A stretch of DNA of 34,295 nucleotides, taken from an uncultured Thermoleophilia bacterium (GTDB lineage Bacteria; Actinomycetota; Thermoleophilia; UBA2241). A program made the position numbers and the translations under genes. The notes under the pieces were generated by a model. The model was not told the DNA's origin. It did not search any database and saw only the letters and a program-made list of their open reading frames with translations. Of this stretch, positions 1 to 7,190 are shown piece by piece. Position 1 is the stretch's first letter. Every line of letters starts with the position of its first letter. Location of the stretch: assembly GCA_903927755.1 (NCBI GenBank), contig CAIYOD010000147.1:1-34295 (forward strand), read 5' to 3'.

Positions 1-756
1 ATGGGCCGCCTTCCTCCCGAATCGGACTGCTTACGTCGGGATGATTCTCGGCTATCCCATGATCAGGTGCGTGATCTCACCCGCTCTGAGCGACACGTTT
101 CGTCGTACAGGAAGCGACATGTTTCAGCGTACGCCGACAACCTGAGTGGGTACGTCCAGTCCACCGACGAGTTCTTGAAGGACGCGCCGGCAGCGGAAGC
201 ACTCGTCGGCAACCTGTGCGGCCGTGCCCTCGGTCAGAAGCTCGCCCTAGAGCTTGCCGTGGGCGACGGCAGCGACCACATCAACGGGCTCTTCCACGCA
301 GCCGGTTCCGGCAAGACGGCGGCGTCCCCGACCACCTTCTCGGCGGACGAGCTGCTTGAGCTGCGCGCGTCCATCAGCGGTGCGAACCGGCGTCGCGGCG
401 TCTGGATTGTCAGCGACGCGGCCGAGCTGGTGCTCCTCACCATGAAGGATGGCGAGGGCAGGTACCTGCTTCAGCCCTCCATCGCCGCAGGCATGCCGGA
501 CACGCTGTTCGGCAAGCCGCTGCACGTTGAGGCGAACGGTCCCGCCGTCGAGGCGGGGGGCAAGCCAGTCGTCTTCGGCAACTTGCGTGACGGCTACGTT
601 GTGCGGCCCGTTGGCGGCATCGAGGTGACGCGGTCCGACTCGGCGAGCACCGACGCGTTCGTCTCGTGGCTCGTTACCTGGCGTTTCCAGCTCCGCGTGG
701 ACGCCGACCTGCTCGTCCCGGGTGCGGTCAAAGCGTTGACCATGGCCGCTGCCTGA
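1..756 (+). CDS. HK97-family phage major capsid protein, C-terminal part
   Basis: Residues from about 38 to the end read like the C-terminal two thirds of HK97-fold capsid proteins. The stretch after a KRHVSAYAD motif gives the spine helix region (TDEFLKDAPAAEALV, then GRALGQKLALE). Next come a GDG/GLFHAAG loop, a TFSADELLEL segment, the WIVSDAAE strand, the G-RYLLQPS-AGMPDTLFGKPL P-domain stretch, and a DADLLVPGAVKALTMA end. Family members have roughly 300-420 residues, so this 251-residue frame is partial. It is open from the first base, so the true start is probably upstream. The first ~35 residues do not look like a capsid protein, which could mean divergence or a frame disruption near the window edge. 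It forms the capsid shell and is followed by a strong terminator. Confidence 0.82.
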   Translation: MGRLPPESDCLRRDDSRLSHDQVRDLTRSERHVSSYRKRHVSAYADNLSGYVQSTDEFLKDAPAAEALVGNLCGRALGQKLALELAVGDGSDHINGLFHAAGSGKTAASPTTFSADELLELRASISGANRRRGVWIVSDAAELVLLTMKDGEGRYLLQPSIAAGMPDTLFGKPLHVEANGPAVEAGGKPVVFGNLRDGYVVRPVGGIEVTRSDSASTDAFVSWLVTWRFQLRVDADLLVPGAVKALTMAAA

Positions 757-771
757 TCCCGACCCCAAGTT

Positions 772-813
772 GGCCCGCCGCCTCGCCCACCACCCCGAGG
801 CGGCGGGCCTTTT
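772..813 (+). terminator. Strong intrinsic terminator after the capsid gene
   Basis: A perfect 14-bp inverted repeat (772-785, GGCCCGCCGCCTCG, against 796-809) encloses a 10-nt loop and is followed directly by TTTT at 810-813. It lies between the capsid stop codon (756) and the protease start (837), so it should cut transcription between the two genes. Confidence 0.85.
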
Positions 814-836
814 CCCACCTTGAAAGGACACCCGCT

Positions 837-1487
837 GTGAAGCCGGAAATGCACCTCCGCACCGCACAGACCAGCTTTGAAGTACGCAGCGACGGCGGCG
901 GCCACACGCTCGTCGGCCACGCCGCCGTCTTCGACACCGAGACCACTATCGCGGGCCTGTTCCGCGAGATGATCGCGCCCGGTTCCTTCCGGAAGACCAT
1001 CAAGGAATCCGACGTCCGCGCCCTCTTCAACCATGACCCGAACTTCGTGCTGGGTCGGAACAAGTCGGGCAGCCTGCGCCTGTCCGAGGACGAGTCCGGG
1101 CTCCGGTACGAAGTCGACCTTCCCGATACACAGGCGGCGCGCGACGTCTACACGCTGATTGCACGGGGCGACGTCAGCCAGTCGTCCTTCGCTTTCAAAG
1201 TCGTCAAGGAGCAGCGCTCGGACCCGGAGGAGGGTCAGACCCTGCCGCTGTTCGTGGTCCGAGAGGCTCGCCTGTACGACGTGAGCCCGGTGACCTACCC
1301 CGCCTACGACGAGACCGACGTGCAGGCCGCGAGTGCCTATGAGGACACGGACGCCCTGCTGCGCCGTTACGCGTCGTACACCGGCCTGTCGCTTGAGGAC
1401 GTGCGCGCCCGGCTGCGGCGTGGCGAGCGCATCTGGAGCCCTAAGAAGGTCTGGACCGTGGTTCGCGACACGCTGGCTATCTCGTGA
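837..1487 (+). CDS. HK97-family prohead (capsid maturation) protease
   Basis: Serine protease that cleaves capsid and scaffold segments during prohead maturation. The 216-residue product has the family pattern: GHAAVFDTET near residues 27-36, EMIAPGSF (44-51), an ALFNHD segment with the likely catalytic His66, LGR (72-74), GLRYEVDLPDT (89-98), and GDVSQSSFAF (111-120) carrying the likely nucleophilic Ser at 116/117. The length is normal. GTG at 837 is chosen because AAAGGA at 823-828 is well spaced and the recognisable domain begins just after; the frame is open upstream but passes through the terminator. It lies downstream of the capsid gene, the reverse of the usual portal-protease-capsid order. 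Confidence 0.88.
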   Translation: MKPEMHLRTAQTSFEVRSDGGGHTLVGHAAVFDTETTIAGLFREMIAPGSFRKTIKESDVRALFNHDPNFVLGRNKSGSLRLSEDESGLRYEVDLPDTQAARDVYTLIARGDVSQSSFAFKVVKEQRSDPEEGQTLPLFVVREARLYDVSPVTYPAYDETDVQAASAYEDTDALLRRYASYTGLSLEDVRARLRRGERIWSPKKVWTVVRDTLAIS

Positions 1488-1735
1488 CCGTGCACGCCCG
1501 CAAACGTGCGGCCACCGCAGTGACCCCGGCGCGACCACGCCCCACTGCCGCCGAACGTAAGCAGCGCAGCAAGGCCGTAGACGCCTACTGCCGGGTGCAG
1601 GGCTGGGCCGACCTCTCCGGATCTGGCGTGGCCCTATGCCAACGCTGTGGCGATGCCGTCCCGCGCGACCAGCTCGCGGTGGCGTGCGACGGGCTCGTCA
1701 TCTGCCGGAACTGCGCCCGCGAAGCGCAGGGCTGA
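1484..1735 (+). CDS. Small zinc-ribbon protein of the phage element
   Basis: The 83-residue product has a basic N-terminus and two CxxC knuckles (Cys52/55 and Cys74/77, 18 residues apart), as expected for a four-cysteine zinc ribbon. The GTG start overlaps the protease stop codon as GTGA, indicating translational coupling. Small zinc-finger proteins are common in actinophage morphogenesis and regulatory modules, but no specific function can be read from the sequence. It could bind nucleic acid or be a capsid accessory protein. Confidence 0.65.
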   Translation: MTVHARKRAATAVTPARPRPTAAERKQRSKAVDAYCRVQGWADLSGSGVALCQRCGDAVPRDQLAVACDGLVICRNCAREAQG

Positions 1736-2076
1736 AGGCGGGGGGCAGGCTCATCACGGGCGTATTGGGGGCGACCGCCCGCGGTGGGGGCACTTACACC
1801 GCCTTCGGAAAGTTTCCGGAAATTGAGCCTGCCCAGTCCACTACTCGGGACAAGCGACCAATCTGGGCTCGGATTCGACGCGACTTCCGGAAGAGCAGTG
1901 GACAATAACCGTCTCATAACCGGCATTATACTGCTCGTACGATGCCAAGGAAAGGGCCGCCGTCTCGGCGCAGAGGACAGGCGACCCGCGATGACGAGTG
2001 ATGCCCACCAGTGTCCCGTGCTGGCCACCTGCCGCGCCGCGCCTACGTTCCCGGTGAGGCGGGCCGCTCGGCGTGG
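1736..2076. other. Intergenic stretch between the phage module and the reverse-strand defence-like pair
   Basis: No convincing gene of normal size is seen. A TATACT hexamer lies at 1927-1932, followed by a 19-codon frame (1942-2001) starting MPRKGPPSRRRG. That resembles the start of many small basic phage proteins, but the frame stops at once. This could be the stub of a terminase or endonuclease gene removed when the reverse-strand pair arrived; that reading is a guess. Confidence 0.35.
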
Positions 2077-3243
2077 CTACTTGTTCCCCTTGGCCCTGTT
2101 GTGCGTGACACACAGCATCTCGCAGTTGCTGAGGTCCGTGGCCCCATCCTTGGACCAAGCCGCGACGTGATCCGCGTCCATCTCCTTCTGCTGGTAGATG
2201 CGTGACTTGTTGGTGTTGTTGCCGACTGCGCACAAAGGGCAGTTGGACAGGTTGTCTGCCTTGGCCTTCACGGTCTGGCGCTCGTAGGCCAGCTTCTTGG
2301 TGTTGTCATCGAACAGGCGGATGGAGAGGAACTCCGGGTGCTGACTACCGCCAAGAAGGTACTCGTAGATGCCCCTTCGGTTCTTGACTGCCCAATCGCC
2401 CATGAGCCTCCGTACCCCAGCCTCCATCTGCGCCGGATCGTACGACGCGGCGTGGTACGTCTCGTATAGCCGCCCCCACTCCAGCCCCTGCATCTCCTTC
2501 TCAACATCCGTGAACACGCTCGACACCCAGTCGATAACGGTATTGAAATACGTCTTCAGCTCATTGATGTCGCCATCTTTGCGATGCGCGCTCATGTAGC
2601 CGCCGATATCGCCCTTGCTCACCCAGTCCAGCGCCCGCTCCAGGAAGTCCTGCCGGTTCGCGCTGCCCTTGATGTACGCGCTCCATTTCTGGATGTTCGC
2701 GTTCTGGCTGTTACTGAACTCGGCCTTGGCAAGCGTCACGAACGGCCCGGAGTAGATGGCGTTCAAGAGCTCTTGGGAGTTGAGAGGCACGCCCGAGATG
2801 TTGATAGTCTGAAACCACTGCTTGATCTCGGTCTCCGTGCCCTCGCACTCGTAGATCAGCAACTTCGAGCCCCGAATCTTGGCCTGTTGGTCGGCGGCCA
2901 GGCTGTCGAAGTTCTTCGGATTGCCGTTGTCGATAATCGCGAACTTGTTCGTCACGAACCGTCCGATACTGGTGATCCGTTGCTGGCCGTCCAGTACCTC
3001 GAACTCATCCTTCGCGACCTCGTTGAAATAGATCAGCCCAAGCGGATATCCGTTGAGCAACGATTCGATGACCGCCTGCTCCCTCTTGCCACCGCCATCG
3101 GCATAGATGTAGTTGCGTTGGTACTCCGGCTGGATGGTGAGCTTCCCGCCCAGGCCGAACAGGCCCTTGCCTTCGAGCTGGTTGTAGACGAAGCCGTTGC
3201 AGATGTCAGCGACGGTGAGGTCGGTGCGGAGGGTTGTATTCAC
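2077..3243 (-). CDS. DUF262-HNH protein, probable restriction endonuclease
   Basis: The 388-residue product has an N-terminal DUF262 (ParB/Srx-like NTPase) domain with the signature motifs QPEYQR (38-43) and DGQQR (85-89). Its C-terminal HNH nuclease motif comprises zinc-binding Cys335/338 and Cys374/378, catalytic DxDH (His359), and the closing THNRAKGN with His381 and Asn382. DUF262 proteins such as GmrS, SspE and BrxU act in anti-phage restriction, usually with DUF1524 as nuclease; here an HNH domain is fused instead. The GTG start overlaps the methyltransferase stop as GTGA, so the two are translated together. I infer that this is the cutting partner of the methyltransferase. A modification-dependent (type IV) nuclease is the alternative. 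Confidence 0.85.
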   Translation of the reverse strand: MNTTLRTDLTVADICNGFVYNQLEGKGLFGLGGKLTIQPEYQRNYIYADGGGKREQAVIESLLNGYPLGLIYFNEVAKDEFEVLDGQQRITSIGRFVTNKFAIIDNGNPKNFDSLAADQQAKIRGSKLLIYECEGTETEIKQWFQTINISGVPLNSQELLNAIYSGPFVTLAKAEFSNSQNANIQKWSAYIKGSANRQDFLERALDWVSKGDIGGYMSAHRKDGDINELKTYFNTVIDWVSSVFTDVEKEMQGLEWGRLYETYHAASYDPAQMEAGVRRLMGDWAVKNRRGIYEYLLGGSQHPEFLSIRLFDDNTKKLAYERQTVKAKADNLSNCPLCAVGNNTNKSRIYQQKEMDADHVAAWSKDGATDLSNCEMLCVTHNRAKGNK

Positions 3244-4469
3244 TTCTTCTCCCCCTTCGCCGGGCGGCGGTGGCGGATGAGGACTCTGTGATACGAGAGG
3301 ACGAAGAACTTCCCGTCAACTATGTAGTACGTCTTCCCGGTCGGCGGAGCATCCACCTTCATCGCTGGCGCGTCGTTGAGCTTGGTGACTTCGCTCCTTT
3401 TCCCGCCGGTGCCGACTTGGATCTGCTTTGGATACTTCTTACATGACCCGCCAAACGTGCTGGTAGTGATCCCCAGAATCTCGAACTGCTCGGGGTTGTA
3501 CTTGTCGAGGAAGGTAATCGGAACGCCCATCGCTTCGTCGTAGTCACTCGGGATCGCGTCGGTGAAGGGGACTTCAATCGCATCGAAGTTGTCGTACCGC
3601 TCGTACCCTTTCCTGCCCTTGATCTCTTTGTGCCTGCTGAATCTCAGGTTGTCCGCCGCAGTCATGAGGGGCAGCTCCTGGTGGCGGCGTCCGTGGTCCA
3701 GGTTCGTGAACCAGCCGACGTTGCGGAACTTGACGAGTCCCGTGCTGTCGTCATAAACGCCGTCTGCAAACTTCCGACCACTGTCGGCAGGAATACTGAA
3801 GAACGCGTTTCCATTGGAGAATCCCGTCCCGAGCCACAGCTTCGTGTCCTTGATAAGTGGGAAAATCTCCTTGTAGGTGATGGCGTTTTTGGGGCCGATG
3901 ATGAGGAACTTCTTCCCGTTCTCTACGAGCTGGGCGACGTATTCGCGGAAGTGGGAGAAGGGCGGGTTGGTGACGATGATGTCGGCTTGTTTGAGGAATG
4001 CGACGCACTCCGGACTGCGGAAGTCGCCGCCGGGGTACCTTTCGTTGCCCTTGAGGGCGATGCGGGCGGCCTTGTTGCGCTTGAGGAAGAGCTCGACGTC
4101 GGTCACGTTCGCCGCGCCGTCGCCGTCCTCGTCCTTCACTTGGTCGAGGATGACGGCCAGGGCCTTGGGCTTCTGGCGCTTGCCATTGCCCTCGTAGTAT
4201 TCGGGGAACAATGTGCCCTGCCCGGCGATAGGGGAGCCGTCATAGCTGGTGGTGATGAGCTTCTTCAGCCCTAGCTTGTTGAAGTTGGCGGCGAAGTACT
4301 TGAAGAAGTTGCTCTCGAACGGGTCGTCGCAGTTGCAGTAGACGACCTTGCCGCGATAGGTGTGCGGGTCGAACTCGAGGTAGGCCTCAACTTCCTTCTG
4401 GATGTCGACGTATTGGGTATAGAACTCGTCCTTCTTGGCGGCCTTGGCGGCGCTCAAGCTTCGATTCAT
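3240..4469 (-). CDS. Adenine-specific DNA methyltransferase, EcoRI family
   Basis: Predicted N6-adenine DNA methyltransferase of 409 residues. It matches the M.EcoRI family: KKDEFYTQYVDIQKEVEAYL near the N-terminus (12-31), VVYCNCDDPFESNFFKYF (42-59), LITTSYDG (71-78), and the catalytic NPPF (168-171) in ADIIVTNPPFSHFREYV. ATG 4469 is preferred over the longer frame from 4550 because AGGAAG lies 5 nt upstream and homology begins there. M.EcoRI is about 326 residues; this protein is longer, with an extended C-terminal half that may set the target sequence. It heads a two-gene reverse-strand unit with the DUF262-HNH gene. The likely role is to protect host DNA from its partner; the target site is unknown. 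Confidence 0.9.
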   Translation of the reverse strand: MNRSLSAAKAAKKDEFYTQYVDIQKEVEAYLEFDPHTYRGKVVYCNCDDPFESNFFKYFAANFNKLGLKKLITTSYDGSPIAGQGTLFPEYYEGNGKRQKPKALAVILDQVKDEDGDGAANVTDVELFLKRNKAARIALKGNERYPGGDFRSPECVAFLKQADIIVTNPPFSHFREYVAQLVENGKKFLIIGPKNAITYKEIFPLIKDTKLWLGTGFSNGNAFFSIPADSGRKFADGVYDDSTGLVKFRNVGWFTNLDHGRRHQELPLMTAADNLRFSRHKEIKGRKGYERYDNFDAIEVPFTDAIPSDYDEAMGVPITFLDKYNPEQFEILGITTSTFGGSCKKYPKQIQVGTGGKRSEVTKLNDAPAMKVDAPPTGKTYYIVDGKFFVLSYHRVLIRHRRPAKGEKK

Positions 4470-4712
4470 CGGCTTCCTGACGTCATTTCGGGCTAACCAC
4501 AACTCGGCAGTCCGTGTAGGACATCGACACAGACGGCCCCCCTTCTGCATGTGACGCTACCACGAGCCTGAGGTCGCGTGAAGGACTGACAGCTCCTCCC
4601 CCAGATGTGGCGACTGTATCGCGGGGTCCTCGTCACCTATGCCTTTGCCGCCATCCACTTTGCGGCTAAGCTTAACCATCATACGAAATTGGTCGCTTCA
4701 TAAGGAGGGCTC

Positions 4713-5090
4713 ATGAGGCAAGCCATCGCGGTGCTGTTGCTGGCGGCTGCGCTGCTACTGGTCAGTTGTGGGGGCTCGAAGATAGCGGCACCCGAACATC
4801 TAGGCACGTGGGTTGGAACCAATGGGGGTGACATCGCCGCTAAGATTGTAGTGACGGGAGAGGCGGGCAACTACGCAGCGGAGATGACCACCGTGATGGA
4901 GGGTCTTGATCCATCGACCACAAGTTACAGCGGCGGTCAGGCTGACGAGTCCGGTCACGTCACATTCAAGGATGGCGACCACACCCTCACACTCAGCCCC
5001 GTTGAGGGTGGGCTCATGATGACTGCCTATGAGCACAACGAGTATGGCGGCGAGTCCGTCGATCTCGACTACAGAATGGCCCGCGAGTAG
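4713..5090 (+). CDS. Small secreted lipoprotein encoded in the phage element
   Basis: The 125-residue product has a hydrophobic signal sequence and a lipobox LVSC with the lipidated residue at Cys19, so it should be anchored to the outer face of the cytoplasmic membrane. AAGGAGG lies just upstream of the ATG. The mature part (LGTWVG, then alternating short strands) looks like a small beta-rich, lipocalin-like domain; the family is not recognised. It is transcribed away from the methyltransferase and sits alone near the attachment site, a typical place for accessory (moron) genes. Some prophage lipoproteins block superinfecting phages; that role is only a possibility here. Confidence 0.72.
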   Translation: MRQAIAVLLLAAALLLVSCGGSKIAAPEHLGTWVGTNGGDIAAKIVVTGEAGNYAAEMTTVMEGLDPSTTSYSGGQADESGHVTFKDGDHTLTLSPVEGGLMMTAYEHNEYGGESVDLDYRMARE

Positions 5091-5164
5091 TAAGCCTCCG
5101 ATGCCCACGTAGCGTCCAGGATTCGGAAACGACTTCGACGGCCGTGACCCTGGCGAATACTCGC

Positions 5165-5437
5165 CTAGAACGTCGGCAGCGCCAGCAGGTTGTTCGTCCA
5201 CTTTCCGTCGGCATGCGTGCGCAGATAGGGCGGAGTTGCCTCTACCACGCCGACGCCAACCTTGCCGCCTCCGTCCTTGACGTAGGCCTTGCCGCCCTTG
5301 TTCTTGATCCAGTCGACCATCGTCGCACGGGTACTCTCGCCGGTGTTGCTGTTGTCGACGTTCTCCCACTTGACGCTAGCGATGTGCTCGTGGTCGGTCC
5401 CGCCGACCATGTGGCGCGCGGTGATGTAGACGGACAC
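5165..5437 (-). CDS. DUF3892 domain protein
   Basis: The 90-residue protein matches DUF3892 over its whole length: the YITARHMVGGTDHEHIASVKW start, a MVDWI segment, a short Lys/Gly-rich hairpin, and the closing YLRTHADGKWTNNLLALP. Family function is unknown; members are small, stand alone, and are often found on mobile elements. GTG at 5437 is chosen because AGGAGG lies about 6 nt upstream on the reverse strand. It is the last gene before the attachment site. Confidence 0.82.
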   Translation of the reverse strand: MSVYITARHMVGGTDHEHIASVKWENVDNSNTGESTRATMVDWIKNKGGKAYVKDGGGKVGVGVVEATPPYLRTHADGKWTNNLLALPTF

Positions 5438-5661
5438 CGAGCCCTCCTATGTAGATGCCGAACTAATGTCAGCAGACTACATCGGTGGGGGGACGGAACT
5501 TAGGTGACGTCTTGGTGACGCTCCCGACGATTCTCGCCTCCAAACGGGCCGGAACCAGCCGCTCCCATGCGAAACAAGCTGAGCCATCAAATGAACAAGA
5601 ATCCCTGCTGAGAGGGCCAAAACGACTCAGAGCGAACCAACCGGAAACAGGCAACGCCGCC
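5438..5661. other. Gene-free end of the element
   Basis: No supported gene lies between the DUF3892 start and the tRNA fragment. The forward frame that crosses this stretch runs through the attachment site and has no domain or ribosome binding site. Integrase and excisionase binding sites are expected here, but none could be identified by eye. Confidence 0.4.
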
Positions 5662-5706
5662 CTACGGAACCGAAGGCCGCAGGTTCGAGTCCTGCCGTGC
5701 GCACCA
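5662..5706 (+). other. Attachment site: 3' fragment of tRNA-Arg(ACG)
   Basis: The sequence matches the 3' part of a tRNA: anticodon loop CTACGGA (5662-5668, anticodon ACG), 3' anticodon strand ACCGA (5669-5673), 5-nt variable loop, T-arm GCAGG-TTCGAGT-CCTGC (5679-5695), acceptor strand CGTGCGC (5696-5702), discriminator A and encoded CCA. The upstream bases do not pair with the anticodon strand (only 2 of 5 pairs), and no D-arm or 5' acceptor strand is present. It is therefore not a functional tRNA. This is the expected remnant when an integrase uses the anticodon loop and 3' half of a tRNA gene as its core site. The intact gene should lie at the other, unseen end of the element. Confidence 0.85.
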
Positions 5707-5840
5707 CTTCTTTCTCCTGCACCTTCCCTCTTTTCGCAGCGGGCAGCGGCGTGCTCACCAACGCGACACGCTCCAATTGCCGCCGGCGCGGGTACAGTCC
5801 CCCGTGATCACGCCCACGGCTACCTGAGGAGTCCCGCATC

Positions 5841-6296
5841 ATGAGAGCACGGCTTCTTCCACCGAGCCTGGCGGTCGTCATCCTGCTGCTGGCGCTGGTC
5901 GCGGCCGGTTGTTCCGGCCAGGAGGCGGCGTCGTCAGGGGAGTCGTCGTCCGGCGCTGACCCCTCCGCCTACGTCACAGTAGACGTTCAAGCAGCCTCCG
6001 AGGCGCTTGACTCGGATGCGGAGGCCCAACTGCTGGACGTGCGAGAGCCTGATGAGTGGGCCGACACGGGCGTGCCCCAGGGAGCGGTGCTCATCCCTCT
6101 CGCGGAGGTGGAGTCGCGCGCCGCTGCCGAACTGGCCCCCGACAAGCCGGTCTACGTGATCTGCCGTAGCGGCAACCGCAGCCAGGTCGCCTCCGAGACG
6201 CTGGTGGGGCTGGGCTACACGCAGGTGTACAACGTGGACGGCGGCGTCACGGCGTGGGCGGAAGCGGGGCTGCCCATGGAGACGTACGCGCCCTGA
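5841..6296 (+). CDS. Rhodanese-like sulfurtransferase lipoprotein
   Basis: The 151-residue product has a lipobox VAAGC (Cys24), a Ser/Gly-rich spacer, then a single rhodanese domain. The domain shows LLDVREPDEW (64-73) and the active-site loop CRSGNRS with catalytic Cys108, and ends in VYNVDGGVTAWAEAGLP. Single-domain rhodaneses transfer sulfane sulfur; a lipid-anchored extracytoplasmic form probably handles thiosulfate, polysulfide or thiol oxidation products. GAGGAG lies about 10 nt upstream of the ATG. It is the first host gene after the attachment site. Confidence 0.9.
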   Translation: MRARLLPPSLAVVILLLALVAAGCSGQEAASSGESSSGADPSAYVTVDVQAASEALDSDAEAQLLDVREPDEWADTGVPQGAVLIPLAEVESRAAAELAPDKPVYVICRSGNRSQVASETLVGLGYTQVYNVDGGVTAWAEAGLPMETYAP

Positions 6297-6324
6297 CCGC
6301 ACTGGGCGGCCGGGCCGACCTCGG

Positions 6325-7041
6325 CTACTTGCCGGGGACCTTCTTCTTGATCGAGATAAGGAGGTCGGCGAGCCCGTTGGCGGCGCGGTTCATGGCCTTC
6401 CTGGTGATCGACAGAACCGTGGCGTTCATGCCGCCACTGTTGTAGCCCTTGACGAGCGCGGTGTACGACTGGTGACTGGTGGCCGCGGTGGTCTTGGTGA
6501 AGGCGACCACGTCGGTCCTCGCCTTGTAGCCGTCGAACGTGACCCAGGCTGAGTTCTCTCCCTTTCGGTCCGTGTACTTCTGTGCCGCTGTCTCGTAGGA
6601 CGAATGCATCCTGTCTTCGGCGTCCGTCTGGTCGGTGTGGATGGGGTTGCAGATGTCGCCGTAGTAGTGCGCCATGAGGCCCACGTACTTGCTGGCCGCG
6701 GTCCAGTCGCCCGCCTTGCGCGCGCTCAGCGCCTTGCCGTAGTACAGCATGACCTTCTTGGGCGCATCCCCGTAGGTCGACGCGCCCCAGACGTCGTAGA
6801 CGTGGTACCAGGTGTCGTGGAACACGGTGTCGGGGTCGTCCGTCTTCGGCTCGGCGACCTTGAGGACGACCCATCCGGCGTTCTGCCCGGCGGCAAGCCG
6901 CTGGGCCTCCCGGAGGATCCAGTCGTGCGTGCCGAAGCCGTTGCCGCCGCCGTCGCCGTTGCTCCAGGCCACGGCGGCCGTGGGCAGCAGCAGCGCCGCC
7001 AGACACGCCAGCAGCGCGAGGATCGTCAGTCGCGAGCGCAT
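6325..7041 (-). CDS. Secreted zinc-dependent phospholipase C / S1-P1 nuclease fold protein
   Basis: The 238-residue product has a signal peptide ending AAVA before Trp26. The zinc ligand pattern of Bacillus cereus phospholipase C is well kept: the new N-terminal Trp, His39 (position 14 of the mature chain, as in the Bacillus enzyme), His75/His80, then His125-x3-Asp129-x5-His135 and His146-x3-Glu150. The fold should bind three zinc ions and cleave phosphodiester bonds. Phospholipids and nucleic acids are both used within this superfamily, so the substrate is open. The gene converges on the rhodanese gene and is not in an operon. Signal peptidase cleavage at Trp26 would create the alpha-amino zinc ligand. 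Confidence 0.82.
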   Translation of the reverse strand: MRSRLTILALLACLAALLLPTAAVAWSNGDGGGNGFGTHDWILREAQRLAAGQNAGWVVLKVAEPKTDDPDTVFHDTWYHVYDVWGASTYGDAPKKVMLYYGKALSARKAGDWTAASKYVGLMAHYYGDICNPIHTDQTDAEDRMHSSYETAAQKYTDRKGENSAWVTFDGYKARTDVVAFTKTTAATSHQSYTALVKGYNSGGMNATVLSITRKAMNRAANGLADLLISIKKKVPGK

Positions 7042-7190
7042 GGCCCCTCCTCCGCAGGTTCAAGGCCAGCTTAGCAGGGCACGGGGACGGCGAAGTGCGC
7101 AAGGGCGAGTCGCTCGGGGGACCGCGGCCGGCACGGGACGGCCGCCGGGATGAAGCCCCCGCGCCGCTGCTCTACCATGGGTCGCGACTC

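Larger units (their letters stand above)
1..5706. mobile_element. Right end of an integrated phage-like element (prophage or satellite)
   Basis: This stretch holds HK97-type capsid and prohead protease genes, a restriction-modification-like pair, a lipoprotein and a DUF3892 gene. It stops at a tRNA-Arg 3' fragment at 5662-5706, the usual scar of integration into a tRNA gene. The methyltransferase and DUF262 genes use noticeably more A/T-ending codons than the chromosome to the right. No integrase, portal, terminase or tail gene is visible, so the left end and most of the element lie outside the window. It could be a full prophage, a decayed one, or a capsid-encoding satellite; the window cannot separate these. 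Confidence 0.75.

Noticed and set aside
5165-5437. DUF3892 protein as a functional partner of the methyltransferase pair
   Set aside because: It is separated from the pair by the forward-strand lipoprotein and has its own ribosome binding site; nothing links it to that operon.
5620-5706. A complete tRNA-Arg gene
   Set aside because: The 5' acceptor strand, D-arm and 5' anticodon strand are missing; only the 3' part is present.
5485-5844. A 119-codon forward frame spanning the attachment site
   Set aside because: No domain, no ribosome binding site, and it crosses the tRNA fragment and the rhodanese promoter region.
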